Shown here piece after piece: positions 1 through 9,425 of a stretch of 64,000 bases of DNA. The notes under the pieces are model-generated. The model searched no databases. It saw nothing but the letters and a program-made list of their open reading frames with translations, and had not been told where the DNA came from. Numbering within the stretch: position 1 is the stretch's first letter; every line of letters begins with the position of its first letter. The position numbers and the translations under genes are program-made. This stretch comes from Sergeia podlipaevii (Eukaryota; Euglenozoa; Kinetoplastea; Trypanosomatida; Trypanosomatidae): the NCBI GenBank assembly GCA_030849805.1, contig JASANZ010002255.1:1-64000 (forward strand), read 5' to 3'.

Positions 1-2183
1 CCCCACATCCTCAGCAGATGACCAAACAACGACCAGACAAACCAGAAACGTCCAGCAAAATTTTCAAAAAAACCTCAGAGAGCACACTATTCAAAACACC
101 AAACAACGACCCCCACCATAGAAAGCAAAACAACACACCAAAAACTTCCATAATGCACAAACACTAATAACCACTACTCTGAAACCCCTTTTCTTTTCTT
201 CCGATGGCGTCGTCCTTTCAGGGATCGACGCTGGGCTGCCAGTGCAAGCTAGAAGAGAAGGAAAGCTCTTTACGACCACAGGAATAACCTTAACATGCGT
301 TGGTGCAGCTCAGTAAAGCAGACTACCTCATAGTGCTTCCCTTAACTCGAGGTACTGAACACGACCAACGATTCTTTTGAGAATATCTCTGGAGCACCTA
401 CTCTCGCAACTTGGTTTTCCATGCCTACTCTAACCCAGAGGGGGAGCCTACGTTAGGCGCTGTATCCCCAAAATACACATCCATCACGCCGTGAAGACGG
501 CCACACTTCGGCCATATGACAAGTGGCTGACGATGTCACGCGGTTCCTACTTATAAAGCGTTGTGCCGTAAGGCAGTATAACTGAGCCAGCTTACCATGT
601 TCCGCACGTGGCCAAATCCTCTTGCAGTCACCCCCACCCAGCAGGAATGCCAGGCACCGCGGTGAGGTTCTCTTTGCGTTAAAAAAGGGATATATTTACG
701 TGTCACTCCGAGCTTGTAGATGAGGGTAATGCGCTTATGCAAATGATGTCGCCTGTACTGTGGGACCTTGATGCAAGGCGCCAACTCTCATTGAACCCCT
801 CAAATTACAGCCAACCCTTACTAGCGATACGCCCCCGGAGGCTCCCAGACACAACGCACGCTTGGCCTCCATACCGCTGCGCTGAGCGGCCGCTCCGCTT
901 CCCCCGGCGGGGCCGTGGACATTCAGCTTGGCGTACCCGGCCCGCCCCGGCCCCCCGGCCCAGGGGGAGGCGCCCTAGCGGCCCCACGCGTTTACGGATG
1001 GCATTGTTCAACGGAATCACCTGATGGTAGGCATGGCAGTCTACTTCCGCAATATGAAAGTGCAGGTTTTCGCTTCCCCAAAGGAGGCGCTTGACCTAGG
1101 CAAAGCAACGTGGTGCCCTGCATTTGTCGGGGCCTCGGGGCCCCGCCATGGCCTGCGCACGTGCCCCACCCCCCGCGGCCAGCTGGCGCTGGCCCACGCC
1201 CGGTCGTTTTGTTGCGAGGGGGGGTGGGCTGCCGGGGGCCCATGGCGCTGACATGGCGCACAGCCCACAGCCCACGCGAAAAGTGCGGCCCATTTGCGCC
1301 GCGTCGCCGTTTGGTGGGTTCGCTAGCAAAGGCAAGCGGTGGTGGGGGTGTGGGGCCATAAACGGCGTCAGGTTTGCGACCGCATTAGCGGCCACTAGTG
1401 GTCATCACGGCCATGGCAGTGGAGCAACTGCAAGAATGGCGCTTCTTTCATTTCTTATGTTGTTCGTACTACTATGTGAGTGGTTGACGCAAAAATGAAA
1501 AATGAAGAAGAAAAGAAGCGAGTAGATGTGTTTCAGAAATGAAAAAGTGATGGAGCACGTTGTGTTGCTTTCGAAAAGCATAGGTACAGAAGAGATGCAA
1601 CATTTGTGTGTAGCAATGTAGAGAAAAAAATAGGACTTGAGGCGTAGAACCTATTGGATCGTCGCAACAAGAGCTTCCATATCGAAATTGTATTGAATGT
1701 GATGTCTGCCCATAGGACACATGTTGTAGCATCTGTGGCATGATGTACTTGCAATTTTAATTCGAGAGCATAACTTGCGCCACCCCCGCCTCTTGTGGAG
1801 CAATACATGAAGAGAAAGAAGTTGCCACACATGTACGTCTGTGATCGCCACTGGCAAGTCTGTTCTGTTTACTCTTTGTATCTTTCACTTGCACCAGCAT
1901 ATTCCTATGCAGCTTATAATGTGTCTGTGTTCTTACAGAGAAGTGATTTAAGGAAAGAACATGTTTCAGGGAAGGTAGGGATTAAAAAAAAACAATGAGC
2001 TGATGTTCTTTGCTACGCTTTACAATATATGTGTTTAAATAGGTCAAGTTTCCTCCGCTTCCGTTTTCGTTTTCTTTGCTACATTCAATAACGCTTGCTT
2101 GTGAAGAGATGAAAGCAGCTACCTCCTCAGCAATGAAAAAAGGAGGATGGCCGCCTCCTCGTTGCACCTTCAATGTTTCTCGA
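1..2183. other. Gene-free left edge, possible end of the transcription unit
   Basis: No open frame here is longer than about 120 codons, and none has recognisable motifs or trypanosomatid codon texture. Positions 1-830 and 1400-2183 are of mixed composition; 840-1400 is strikingly GC-rich and is listed separately. I saw no tRNA A/B boxes, no spliced-leader sequence and no telomere repeat. All genes to the right are transcribed towards this stretch, so it holds at least the 3' UTR of the GMC oxidoreductase. It may also be a termination or strand-switch region, but the next gene to the left is outside the window. Confidence 0.5.
840..1400. repeat. GC-rich island, possible decayed retroposon
   Basis: This block of about 560 bases is dominated by G/C runs and palindromic pieces such as GGCCATGG and GGGCCC cores, in contrast with the AT-rich spacers elsewhere. 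Overlapping frames are open on both strands only because stop codons are rare in GC-rich DNA. A 12-base string at about 1106-1117 resembles part of the 5' signature I recall for trypanosomatid ingi/L1Tc-related retroposons, but the bases around it do not match. A SIDER-like relic is therefore a guess. A CpG-rich regulatory or termination element is equally possible. Confidence 0.25.
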
Positions 2184-3857
2184 TTAGTGTGATGCTGCCT
2201 TGACTCTCCCAAGGATGAAGTCAGCCCCTGTTTCGGCAATCACTAAGGTTGGGGAGTTGGTGTTGCCGCTTGTTATGTATGGCATGATGCTCGCGTCAAT
2301 GACACGAAGTCGGTCGATACCGCGTACCTTGAGATCTGAAGTCACAACTGCCTTCTCATCATTAGCTCTGCCCATCGCGCAGGTACCCGCCGGATGGAAG
2401 ATGGTAGTACCAAGGTTACCCGCAGCCTTGGTAAGATCCGCTTCTGACTGCACCTCTTTGCCAGGTTTGCGCTCGCTCACAATGTACTTCTCCAGCGCCG
2501 GTTGCCTGGCGATCTCTCGCACAAGCCCAAAGCAGTCGGCGGCAATTTTCTTGTCTTCTGGTGTCTGCAGATAGTTCATCTGAATTTTTGGTGGCTGGCG
2601 TGGGTCAGGACTGCGGATGTGGAGGTACCCGCGGCTTGTGGGATTTAAGTTGGCAACAGATGCCGTAAAGGCAGGAAATGAATGCAGTGGCTTCCCAAAT
2701 GCGTCAAGAGTGAGGGGCTGAACGTGGAACTGGACGTTGACATGCTTCTGTGATGGGTCGCTCTTCATAAAGAGACCCAACTGCGACGGTGACATGCTCA
2801 GCGGCCCTGACTGGTTCAAGAGATACTGCAGTCCCATCTTCGCAAGAGCAAACGGGTTACGGGTCTGGCGATTGAGCGTGGCGCAGTCCTTCACGTACCA
2901 TTCCGTGCGGATCTGAAGATGATCCTGCAAATTACCGCCCACACCAGGCAGCTCGAGCAGTGTCTTGACACCAGCAGCTTTGAGCACTTCTGCTGGACCG
3001 ATACCAGAGGCTTGCAAGATCTGTGGGGACTTGAAGGACCCAGCGGAGAGGATAAGCTCCGCACGGGGATCCTGTGTGTCAAGGCTGTACACCCCCGCTT
3101 CTGCCGCTCCGCCACTTGCTGTGAACAGATCCATTCCTTCCACAGCCATAGTCTTGGGGTTAATATGAAGTCGCCCAGCCTCAGTGTCGGTGAGTACGGT
3201 TAGGTTCTTGCGGGTTGAACGGATGGGCTTCAGAAACGCGTGGTTGGAACTGCAGCGCCATCCGTGGCGCTGGTTCACGTGGAATGGAGCAACACCGTAG
3301 TTGCTGCCGCGGTTAAAGTCATCGGTGCGCGGTACTCCATACTGTACCGCGGCCTCCTCAAAGGCATCGAGGATTTCCCACTTGAGGCGCTGCTTTGACA
3401 CGCTCCATTCATTATGTGCACCGTGAAACGCGTTGGGGCCGCCAAAATAATCCTCGTGACGCATGAAGCGAGCGAGGGTGGAGCCCCAATTCCATTCTGG
3501 GTCTCCTGTCAGCTCTGCCCATCGTTCGTAGTCGCGACTCTGGCCACGCATGTAGATCATGCCGTTAATACTCGAGCATCCACCAAGACCCTTGCCTCGG
3601 GGCAGCATGATGGCACGACCGTTGAGGCCTTCGCAGGGCTCTAGCTGCAGGTTCCAGTCTGTTTTAGGATTTCCAATACAAAAAAGATAGCCGATCGGGA
3701 CATGATGCCATATGTAATGACGCCCGTCGAAGCCAGCTTCCACAAGGAGCACCTTGCGAGTGGGGTCTGCGCTGAGACGGTTTGCAAGCAGGCATCCTGC
3801 CGTCCCAGCTCCGATAATGATATTTGTGAAGGTTTTATTGGCAAGCTGCTTACTCAT
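2184..3857 (-). CDS. GMC-family FAD oxidoreductase, choline dehydrogenase-like
   Basis: A 557-residue flavoprotein of the glucose-methanol-choline family, the usual size for choline or alcohol dehydrogenases. The FAD-binding Rossmann motif GAGTAG is at residues 16-21, followed by VEAG near 40. GMC signature 1 is around residues 88-105 (GGCSSINGMIYMRG). Signature 2 reads SAGSFKSPQILQASGIGP. The C-terminal substrate domain has HPAGTCAMG and TSGNTNSP, which supply the catalytic His and Asn. The start at 3857 places the Rossmann motif at the normal distance. The frame stays open to another ATG at 4157, adding 100 residues that look like translated leader sequence. The C-terminus has no canonical PTS1. 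The substrate cannot be set from sequence; choline is only the closest label. It is the last gene before the gene-free left edge. Confidence 0.9.
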   Translation of the reverse strand: MSKQLANKTFTNIIIGAGTAGCLLANRLSADPTRKVLLVEAGFDGRHYIWHHVPIGYLFCIGNPKTDWNLQLEPCEGLNGRAIMLPRGKGLGGCSSINGMIYMRGQSRDYERWAELTGDPEWNWGSTLARFMRHEDYFGGPNAFHGAHNEWSVSKQRLKWEILDAFEEAAVQYGVPRTDDFNRGSNYGVAPFHVNQRHGWRCSSNHAFLKPIRSTRKNLTVLTDTEAGRLHINPKTMAVEGMDLFTASGGAAEAGVYSLDTQDPRAELILSAGSFKSPQILQASGIGPAEVLKAAGVKTLLELPGVGGNLQDHLQIRTEWYVKDCATLNRQTRNPFALAKMGLQYLLNQSGPLSMSPSQLGLFMKSDPSQKHVNVQFHVQPLTLDAFGKPLHSFPAFTASVANLNPTSRGYLHIRSPDPRQPPKIQMNYLQTPEDKKIAADCFGLVREIARQPALEKYIVSERKPGKEVQSEADLTKAAGNLGTTIFHPAGTCAMGRANDEKAVVTSDLKVRGIDRLRVIDASIMPYITSGNTNSPTLVIAETGADFILGRVKAASH

Positions 3858-4531
3858 TGATAAGATGATGACAATTGCTTTCCCTTTTTGCCTGTCTTTG
3901 CTTCTAGTGCAGGTGACGCTTTCAATATGCGTGCTTGTTATATGTTTCTCTTCCGTTTTGCTGGATCTAATGTTTGAATATACGTATATGTGGGGTGCGC
4001 GAAAGAGATGCGCTACGATATCTCTAAAGGAGGAATAGTTGGTTCGGTTTTTCTTATTTGTGTTTTCGATAAGTATACTTCGTGCTTCTGCGTACCAGCA
4101 GGATATCACAGGCTCACCTAGACACACACGAATGTGCTGCGTATGAGTCGCTAACATAATAAAAATGTATTGATAGCAATAGATAAAAAAATGTGAAATA
4201 AATCAAAAGTTGTAGAACGACACTATCACCTCTGGAAACGGTCATGCACGTTTTTTTCTGTAGCAGCATAACAATAAATTTTTAAAGACATTGAGAAGGG
4301 TTTTTCTTTCTTTCATTATATGCTTAAAAATATACAACAATATAAAACGCTAAATGTATGTATCTCGATAGCCGCTTGCAATGAAAAGAGGGGATGAGTA
4401 AGTTGTCTGAATGTCTCCCATGAACGGTGACAAAACTCACGTGATTTTTTTTTTTTAATGAAAGAAAATGAACTGGGAGAGGGAGGTACTAGAAGTAATA
4501 CAGCACCACCCCATTTCCACTTGGTTGCCCC
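3858..4531. other. Intergenic spacer
   Basis: AT-rich spacer between 5-oxoprolinase and the GMC oxidoreductase, with a T run at about 4446-4456. It should hold the 5-oxoprolinase 3' UTR and the splice and leader region of the GMC gene. I see no gene. Confidence 0.6.
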
Positions 4532-7500
4532 TTAGCACTTGTAGTACCCGCCGCCACCAGCGGTGTGGATAGTGACAATATCGCCCAGACGAAGTCGCAC
4601 TACATTCTTACCACCGATGTTACGTGGGTGATACAGCCGCGACTCTCCGACTTCTTCTTCATGGCCCCACAGCCCACGACTGCCGTCATGCAGCATCTCG
4701 CAAGGCCTCGTCCACTTCGGCCTTCTATCTGGGCCATTTTCGCCCTCTTCATCATCCCCATTCCCCGACATCAATACAGGTACGTGGAGCATGTTGAGCC
4801 CTCGCTGGGCATCTTCGCCCCCGTAGAGTCCTCGTGGCGCCAGCACTCGTCGTTCCGTGAGCAACACTGCCGTCATATCACGAAGCGCGATGATGCTGCG
4901 CACGACACCGTCACCACCACAGAAACGCCCTCGCCCGCCGGAGCCACGGCGGATGTTGAACTGCCGAAGCAGAACTGGGTAGCGAGTCTCGAGAATTTCC
5001 GGATCTGTAAGACGGGTGTTCGTCATGTGCGTGTGCACTGCAGACGTACCGTGGAACGTAGGGCCAGCGCCGCTGCCGCCACAGATAGTTTCGTAGTAGG
5101 CAAAGTCGTCTGCGCCGAGTGTAAAGTTATTCATGCATCCATGCGAGCACGCGACTGCCCCGAGCGCCATGAACACCACATCGGTGACACGCTGACTCGT
5201 TGTGACGTTGCCGGCGACCACCGGCAGGGTGTCATCTGGACGTAGAATGGATCCTTCTTCCACGATTACTGTGATGGGCTTCATGCAACCTTGGTTTAGC
5301 GGGATGTCGGATTCCACAAGGCACCGCACACAGTAGATGATGGCCGAGTACACAATGGCGGTGGGGCAGTTGGTGGAGTTGAGAACCTGACTTCCGGTGC
5401 CGGAAAAGTCGAACACCGCGCTTCCCGATGTGGGGTCGATCGTGATGGTGAGCTTGATGCGAGTGCCATCGTCCATGCTGTCCTCTGCGGTGAGCGTCGT
5501 TGCCCCATATTCAGTAGCAACTCGCGTCAGCACTGCACGTGCGGCGGTCTCAGCGGCGGTCTGGATGTGGCCCATGTAGCCAAGCACCACAGCAGTGCCG
5601 TAGGCCACGATAAGCCCTTGCAGCAGCTGAATACCGCGGTTGTTGGCGGCCACCTGCGCACGTAGGTCGGAAATGCTGTCCTCCAGAGTGCGGCAACCAG
5701 ACATGCCAGAAAGCTTGCCTGGAGCGAGCAAGGCCTCACGAATACCTTCTTCGTTAAAGACGCCATTGCGCACGAGCCGCAGCGACTTGATCGCTGCCCC
5801 TTCCTCCAGCAGCGTCTTCGAGAAGGGCGGCATTGAGCCCGGTGTCGTGCCTCCTACATCGGCGTGGTGACCACGTGATGCAACGTAGAAAAGCACCTTC
5901 CCCTCATGAAAGAAGGCAGAGATGACAGTGATGTCGGGCAAGTGGCTTCCACCGCAGGCGGGGTGGTTCGTCAGCATCACGTCACCCTCCCTCCAGCCTG
6001 GTCTGCCCTGTTGCTCCTCAGCTCGGTAGTAGTCCCTCTGCCACTGCACTGCTGCTCCCATGGCACCGAGATGAACAGGGATGTGAGGTGCGTTGGCGAC
6101 GAGGTTGCCTTCGCGGTCGAAGATGGCGCAGCTGAAGTCTAGCCGCTCCTTGATGTTTGTGGAGATGCTGGTGCGTTGCAAGGCATTACCCATTTGCTCT
6201 GCAATTGACATGAAGCGATGTGCGAAGATGGAAAGAAGAAGAGGATCTGGGGACGTGTGAAGAGTAATGGCACCATCCTCAGCACCACCGCCATGCGCCG
6301 CCGCCGCTACTGCGTCTTGCGATGACGAAGAGACATGCAGAATCACATTTCCGCTGTCGTTCGTGTACGCAGTGCAGTTCCTTTCTAAAACTACGCACGT
6401 GCCATTAAGGATAAGCAGCGCTGGCCCGCTCACCGGGCCGTTTCCTGCGTCCACGTTATACACCGGCACTGACTCCCACCCGGCAGTGGCAGAATAGCAC
6501 TGGACGCTCGCTGCTGGCTTCGGTGCTGGCTTGGTTTCTCCACTGATGGTGTAAGGGTACTTGTGCGCCTTGCAGACATCACCGGTGGTGGCGGCAGCAG
6601 CAGCGCGTTGGCTGGCGGTGCGCACAGTGCCTTTTGCTCTAATGCGGAGACCGTCCACCAAAATGCTACGAGACTTGTCAAGCACAAAGCCAAATTGGCG
6701 CTGGTACTGCTCGAGAAAGCGTGCCTCCGTCCCTTCGGCAAGCGAGGGGCCTTCCATGTTGACTCCTTCCAACGGGACCATGAGACTGGTGTTGGTACCG
6801 CTGTAGTGCATGCTAAGATACCGCTCCACCACAATGTGATCGTCTGTGAAGCCGATGCGGTGGAGTCGCGACCTCGCTGAAGCGATGAGTTCGTCGAAGA
6901 TGGACTGCGTGGTGGCTGGAAGGGCGACGGAGTGTAGATCGAGGCGCACAGTGGACATGTTCTCCTCAATGACGTCGGTCATACTCGCTCCCACCGCACT
7001 CAGAATAGAGGCGTGCCTGTGCACATACACTCGTTGCATGCCAAGAGACTGGGCCATGCGGCAAGCATGCTGACCGCCAGCGCCACCGAACACCGTCAGC
7101 ACGTGCTCAGAGCAGCGATAGCCATTTGCCTCAGTGATACTACGGATAGGGCGACACATGCTCTCGTTCGCGACGGCCACAAAAGCATCGGCGAGCTCAG
7201 CCGGAGAGAGGGATATCTTCCCGTTCGTCTCAGCCGCAATGGCGGCGGCAAGCGCGGTAAAGGCAGCCAGGGAAGCCTCCTTGTTCAGCGGTTCATCCGC
7301 ATTGTCCCCAAAGACTCGTGGAAAGAAGTCTGCCTGTAGGCGTCCAAGAACCAAGTTAGCGTCCGTGACGGTAAGAGGCCCTCCCTTGCCGTAGCACACA
7401 GGACCAGGATGAGCTCCAGCGGACTCGGGCCCAACGTGAAACATGCCGTTCTCCCACTTGAGCAGAGACCCACCTCCCGCAGCGACGGTGTGCACCTGCA

Positions 7501-8614
7501 CCTGTGGCGCCAGCAATGGGGTCCCCGCGATTTCGGCCTCCACCGTATACGTGATCAATTCCCCTTCACAGCGTGAGACGTCGGAACTGGTACCGCCCAT
7601 GTCAAAGCCGACCACCTGCACTTTGGGACCCAGATCCGCGGCACTAGTGTGAGCACACCCAACCACACCACCGGCGGGCCCACTAAGCACGGCGCGGTAT
7701 CCCCAGAAGGTGTCCGCGCTTGTGAGGCCGCCATCACTTTGAATGAAATAGAGCCGCACGCCGGACTCATCGCTTCCTTCTTCTTTTGTCAGTCCTCCGC
7801 AAAAGTTCTTCTTGAACGAGTTGATGTAGCTGAGGATCAGCGGGCTTAGATAGGCATCCACTGAGGCGGTCACGGAGCGCGGCACATATTTCATCAGCGC
7901 CATCAACTCGCAAGAGATGGAGATGTGCGTGAAGCCAATCTCCTGGGCGATACGCTTGACGGCGCGCTCGTGTGCGTCGTAGGCGTAGGCGTGAAGAAGA
8001 CACACGGCGACGCTGCGGATGCCGCAATCAAACGTGCGCCGTAGTTTCGTACGCACATCCGCCTCATCTAGAGGCCTGATCATGTCCATCGTAAAGCTGT
8101 TTCCGCAACGCACCCACGTGGAGGGCCAGTTGCTTCGGTTGGATTCATAGAGAGCCGCTTCACTAGCGGGAACTGGTCTCACCCTCTCCAGCGCCTCAAT
8201 GGTCTGCTCTGGCAGTGCACGACTCTTGATGATGTTAAGAGCAAAAATCTTGGGACGGGCTTGATCACGAATGTCCAAGATGTCAGCAAATCCCTCCGTC
8301 AGCACCATTGCACACCGTTCACCATTGTGCTCCAGCAGGGCGTTAGTGGCGACTGTCGTGCCCATTCGCACTTCCTCCAGGTGGCGGGAATCAATAGGGC
8401 CTGTCTCTGCCACTACGTCCGGTATGTAGCGCCGCATAACCCTGCGGATGCCTTCGCTCGGCGCGTCTGGGTAGTGATCTGGATCGCATGAGAGAAGCTT
8501 AAGCACTTCTTCAACGGGGGCGGCGCCTGGCTCACGTTGTACGTGGCAAAGTACATCGGTGAAGGTGCCACCGCGATCAATGGAGAAGCGAAAGCGCGGA
8601 TATAGGGCAGACAT
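4532..8614 (-). CDS. OPLAH: 5-oxoprolinase (ATP-hydrolysing)
   Basis: A 1360-residue protein that should open 5-oxo-L-proline to L-glutamate with ATP hydrolysis, the salvage step of the gamma-glutamyl (glutathione) cycle in the cytosol. It carries both halves of the fused enzyme. The N-terminal hydantoinase-A part starts with SIDRGGTFTDVL at residues 11-22 and has the second phosphate-binding motif GFDMGGTSSDVSR at about 336-348. The hydantoinase-B part begins near residue 790 and includes TSISTNIKERLDFSCAIFD and HPACGGSHLPDIT; the chain ends in the typical GGGGYYK. Length is slightly above the usual figure of about 1290. The start at 8614 gives the standard N-terminus. Fused and separate HyuA/HyuB hydantoinases share these motifs, but the single full-length chain favours 5-oxoprolinase. 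Confidence 0.93.
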   Translation of the reverse strand: MSALYPRFRFSIDRGGTFTDVLCHVQREPGAAPVEEVLKLLSCDPDHYPDAPSEGIRRVMRRYIPDVVAETGPIDSRHLEEVRMGTTVATNALLEHNGERCAMVLTEGFADILDIRDQARPKIFALNIIKSRALPEQTIEALERVRPVPASEAALYESNRSNWPSTWVRCGNSFTMDMIRPLDEADVRTKLRRTFDCGIRSVAVCLLHAYAYDAHERAVKRIAQEIGFTHISISCELMALMKYVPRSVTASVDAYLSPLILSYINSFKKNFCGGLTKEEGSDESGVRLYFIQSDGGLTSADTFWGYRAVLSGPAGGVVGCAHTSAADLGPKVQVVGFDMGGTSSDVSRCEGELITYTVEAEIAGTPLLAPQVQVHTVAAGGGSLLKWENGMFHVGPESAGAHPGPVCYGKGGPLTVTDANLVLGRLQADFFPRVFGDNADEPLNKEASLAAFTALAAAIAAETNGKISLSPAELADAFVAVANESMCRPIRSITEANGYRCSEHVLTVFGGAGGQHACRMAQSLGMQRVYVHRHASILSAVGASMTDVIEENMSTVRLDLHSVALPATTQSIFDELIASARSRLHRIGFTDDHIVVERYLSMHYSGTNTSLMVPLEGVNMEGPSLAEGTEARFLEQYQRQFGFVLDKSRSILVDGLRIRAKGTVRTASQRAAAAATTGDVCKAHKYPYTISGETKPAPKPAASVQCYSATAGWESVPVYNVDAGNGPVSGPALLILNGTCVVLERNCTAYTNDSGNVILHVSSSSQDAVAAAAHGGGAEDGAITLHTSPDPLLLSIFAHRFMSIAEQMGNALQRTSISTNIKERLDFSCAIFDREGNLVANAPHIPVHLGAMGAAVQWQRDYYRAEEQQGRPGWREGDVMLTNHPACGGSHLPDITVISAFFHEGKVLFYVASRGHHADVGGTTPGSMPPFSKTLLEEGAAIKSLRLVRNGVFNEEGIREALLAPGKLSGMSGCRTLEDSISDLRAQVAANNRGIQLLQGLIVAYGTAVVLGYMGHIQTAAETAARAVLTRVATEYGATTLTAEDSMDDGTRIKLTITIDPTSGSAVFDFSGTGSQVLNSTNCPTAIVYSAIIYCVRCLVESDIPLNQGCMKPITVIVEEGSILRPDDTLPVVAGNVTTSQRVTDVVFMALGAVACSHGCMNNFTLGADDFAYYETICGGSGAGPTFHGTSAVHTHMTNTRLTDPEILETRYPVLLRQFNIRRGSGGRGRFCGGDGVVRSIIALRDMTAVLLTERRVLAPRGLYGGEDAQRGLNMLHVPVLMSGNGDDEEGENGPDRRPKWTRPCEMLHDGSRGLWGHEEEVGESRLYHPRNIGGKNVVRLRLGDIVTIHTAGGGGYYKC

Positions 8615-9425
8615 TTTAAAAAATAGTTTCAGTGTGCTTTGTTTTGTGCGCTATATCTATCTATTTTTATCTTCCAGTAAAAGAAATGTATTCTTGTGCC
8701 TGGCAGAGAGATAGGAGTTGGGGTGGTGGTGGGAGGAAAAGGAATGTAGTTATGTACCTCTTTTTTCTTCTCAACCTGTATGATAATGCACGAAAAGAGA
8801 GTTGATACAAGCTTCGCTAATGAAATACAGCAAGTAAAAAAAACAAAAAATGATTATAATAAAAATCCCTTATCTCTCTCTCCAACGTGTTGAAGGATAA
8901 GAGCAATAAACCAAATTAAATGAAAGACGATATAACGAATAGCATATATATATACGTTTTTTTCAAAGTCAGTGCAACACTGCGTTGACTTAGATAGAAG
9001 AAGAAAAAAGCTAGCCTTTTTGATTAGTTGGAAGAAAATCCTAAAAACCTTCTAAAGGGAATGACTCTCTCTCTATATATATGGAAAAAGAAAAGAAAGG
9101 GAAATATCATAAATGCGGTATTCAAAAGACAACAGATAATTGTAAGCATCGATACATACATATACATATATACATCGGCTCTCGTAGATATCAAGCACAT
9201 CAGTTCACCTTTTATCTTGTCCAATAAGCTTAATTTGTCACATTTCTCGCTTTTTTTTCGATTACTGCTTACAATGCATTCTGTTGTCAGAGGTTCGCCA
9301 TAAAAAGAAGCATAAAGAAGAGAAGATGTGCGTATGAACTTTTTTTTGTGGACCGGCCAGCTGCACCCAAGCAGCACGTAGTCAGCTTTTTTATATTTCT
9401 GTTTACTTCTTGAACCTCAATCTTT
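8615..9425. other. Intergenic spacer
   Basis: AT-rich spacer with CT/TA runs near 9065-9084 and a TACATA-type stretch near 9153-9175. I see no gene; short open frames here are low complexity. Confidence 0.6.

Noticed and set aside
1096..1498. Overlapping frames on both strands in the GC-rich island
   Set aside because: High GC removes stop codons; the frames are Pro/Gly/Arg/Ala-rich and open on both strands at once.
3858..4157. 100-residue N-terminal extension of the GMC oxidoreductase
   Set aside because: The residues look like translated leader sequence, and the ATG at 3857 puts the FAD motif at the normal place.
4565..5245. 226-codon plus-strand frame
   Set aside because: It is antisense to the conserved 3' part of 5-oxoprolinase and has no family motifs.
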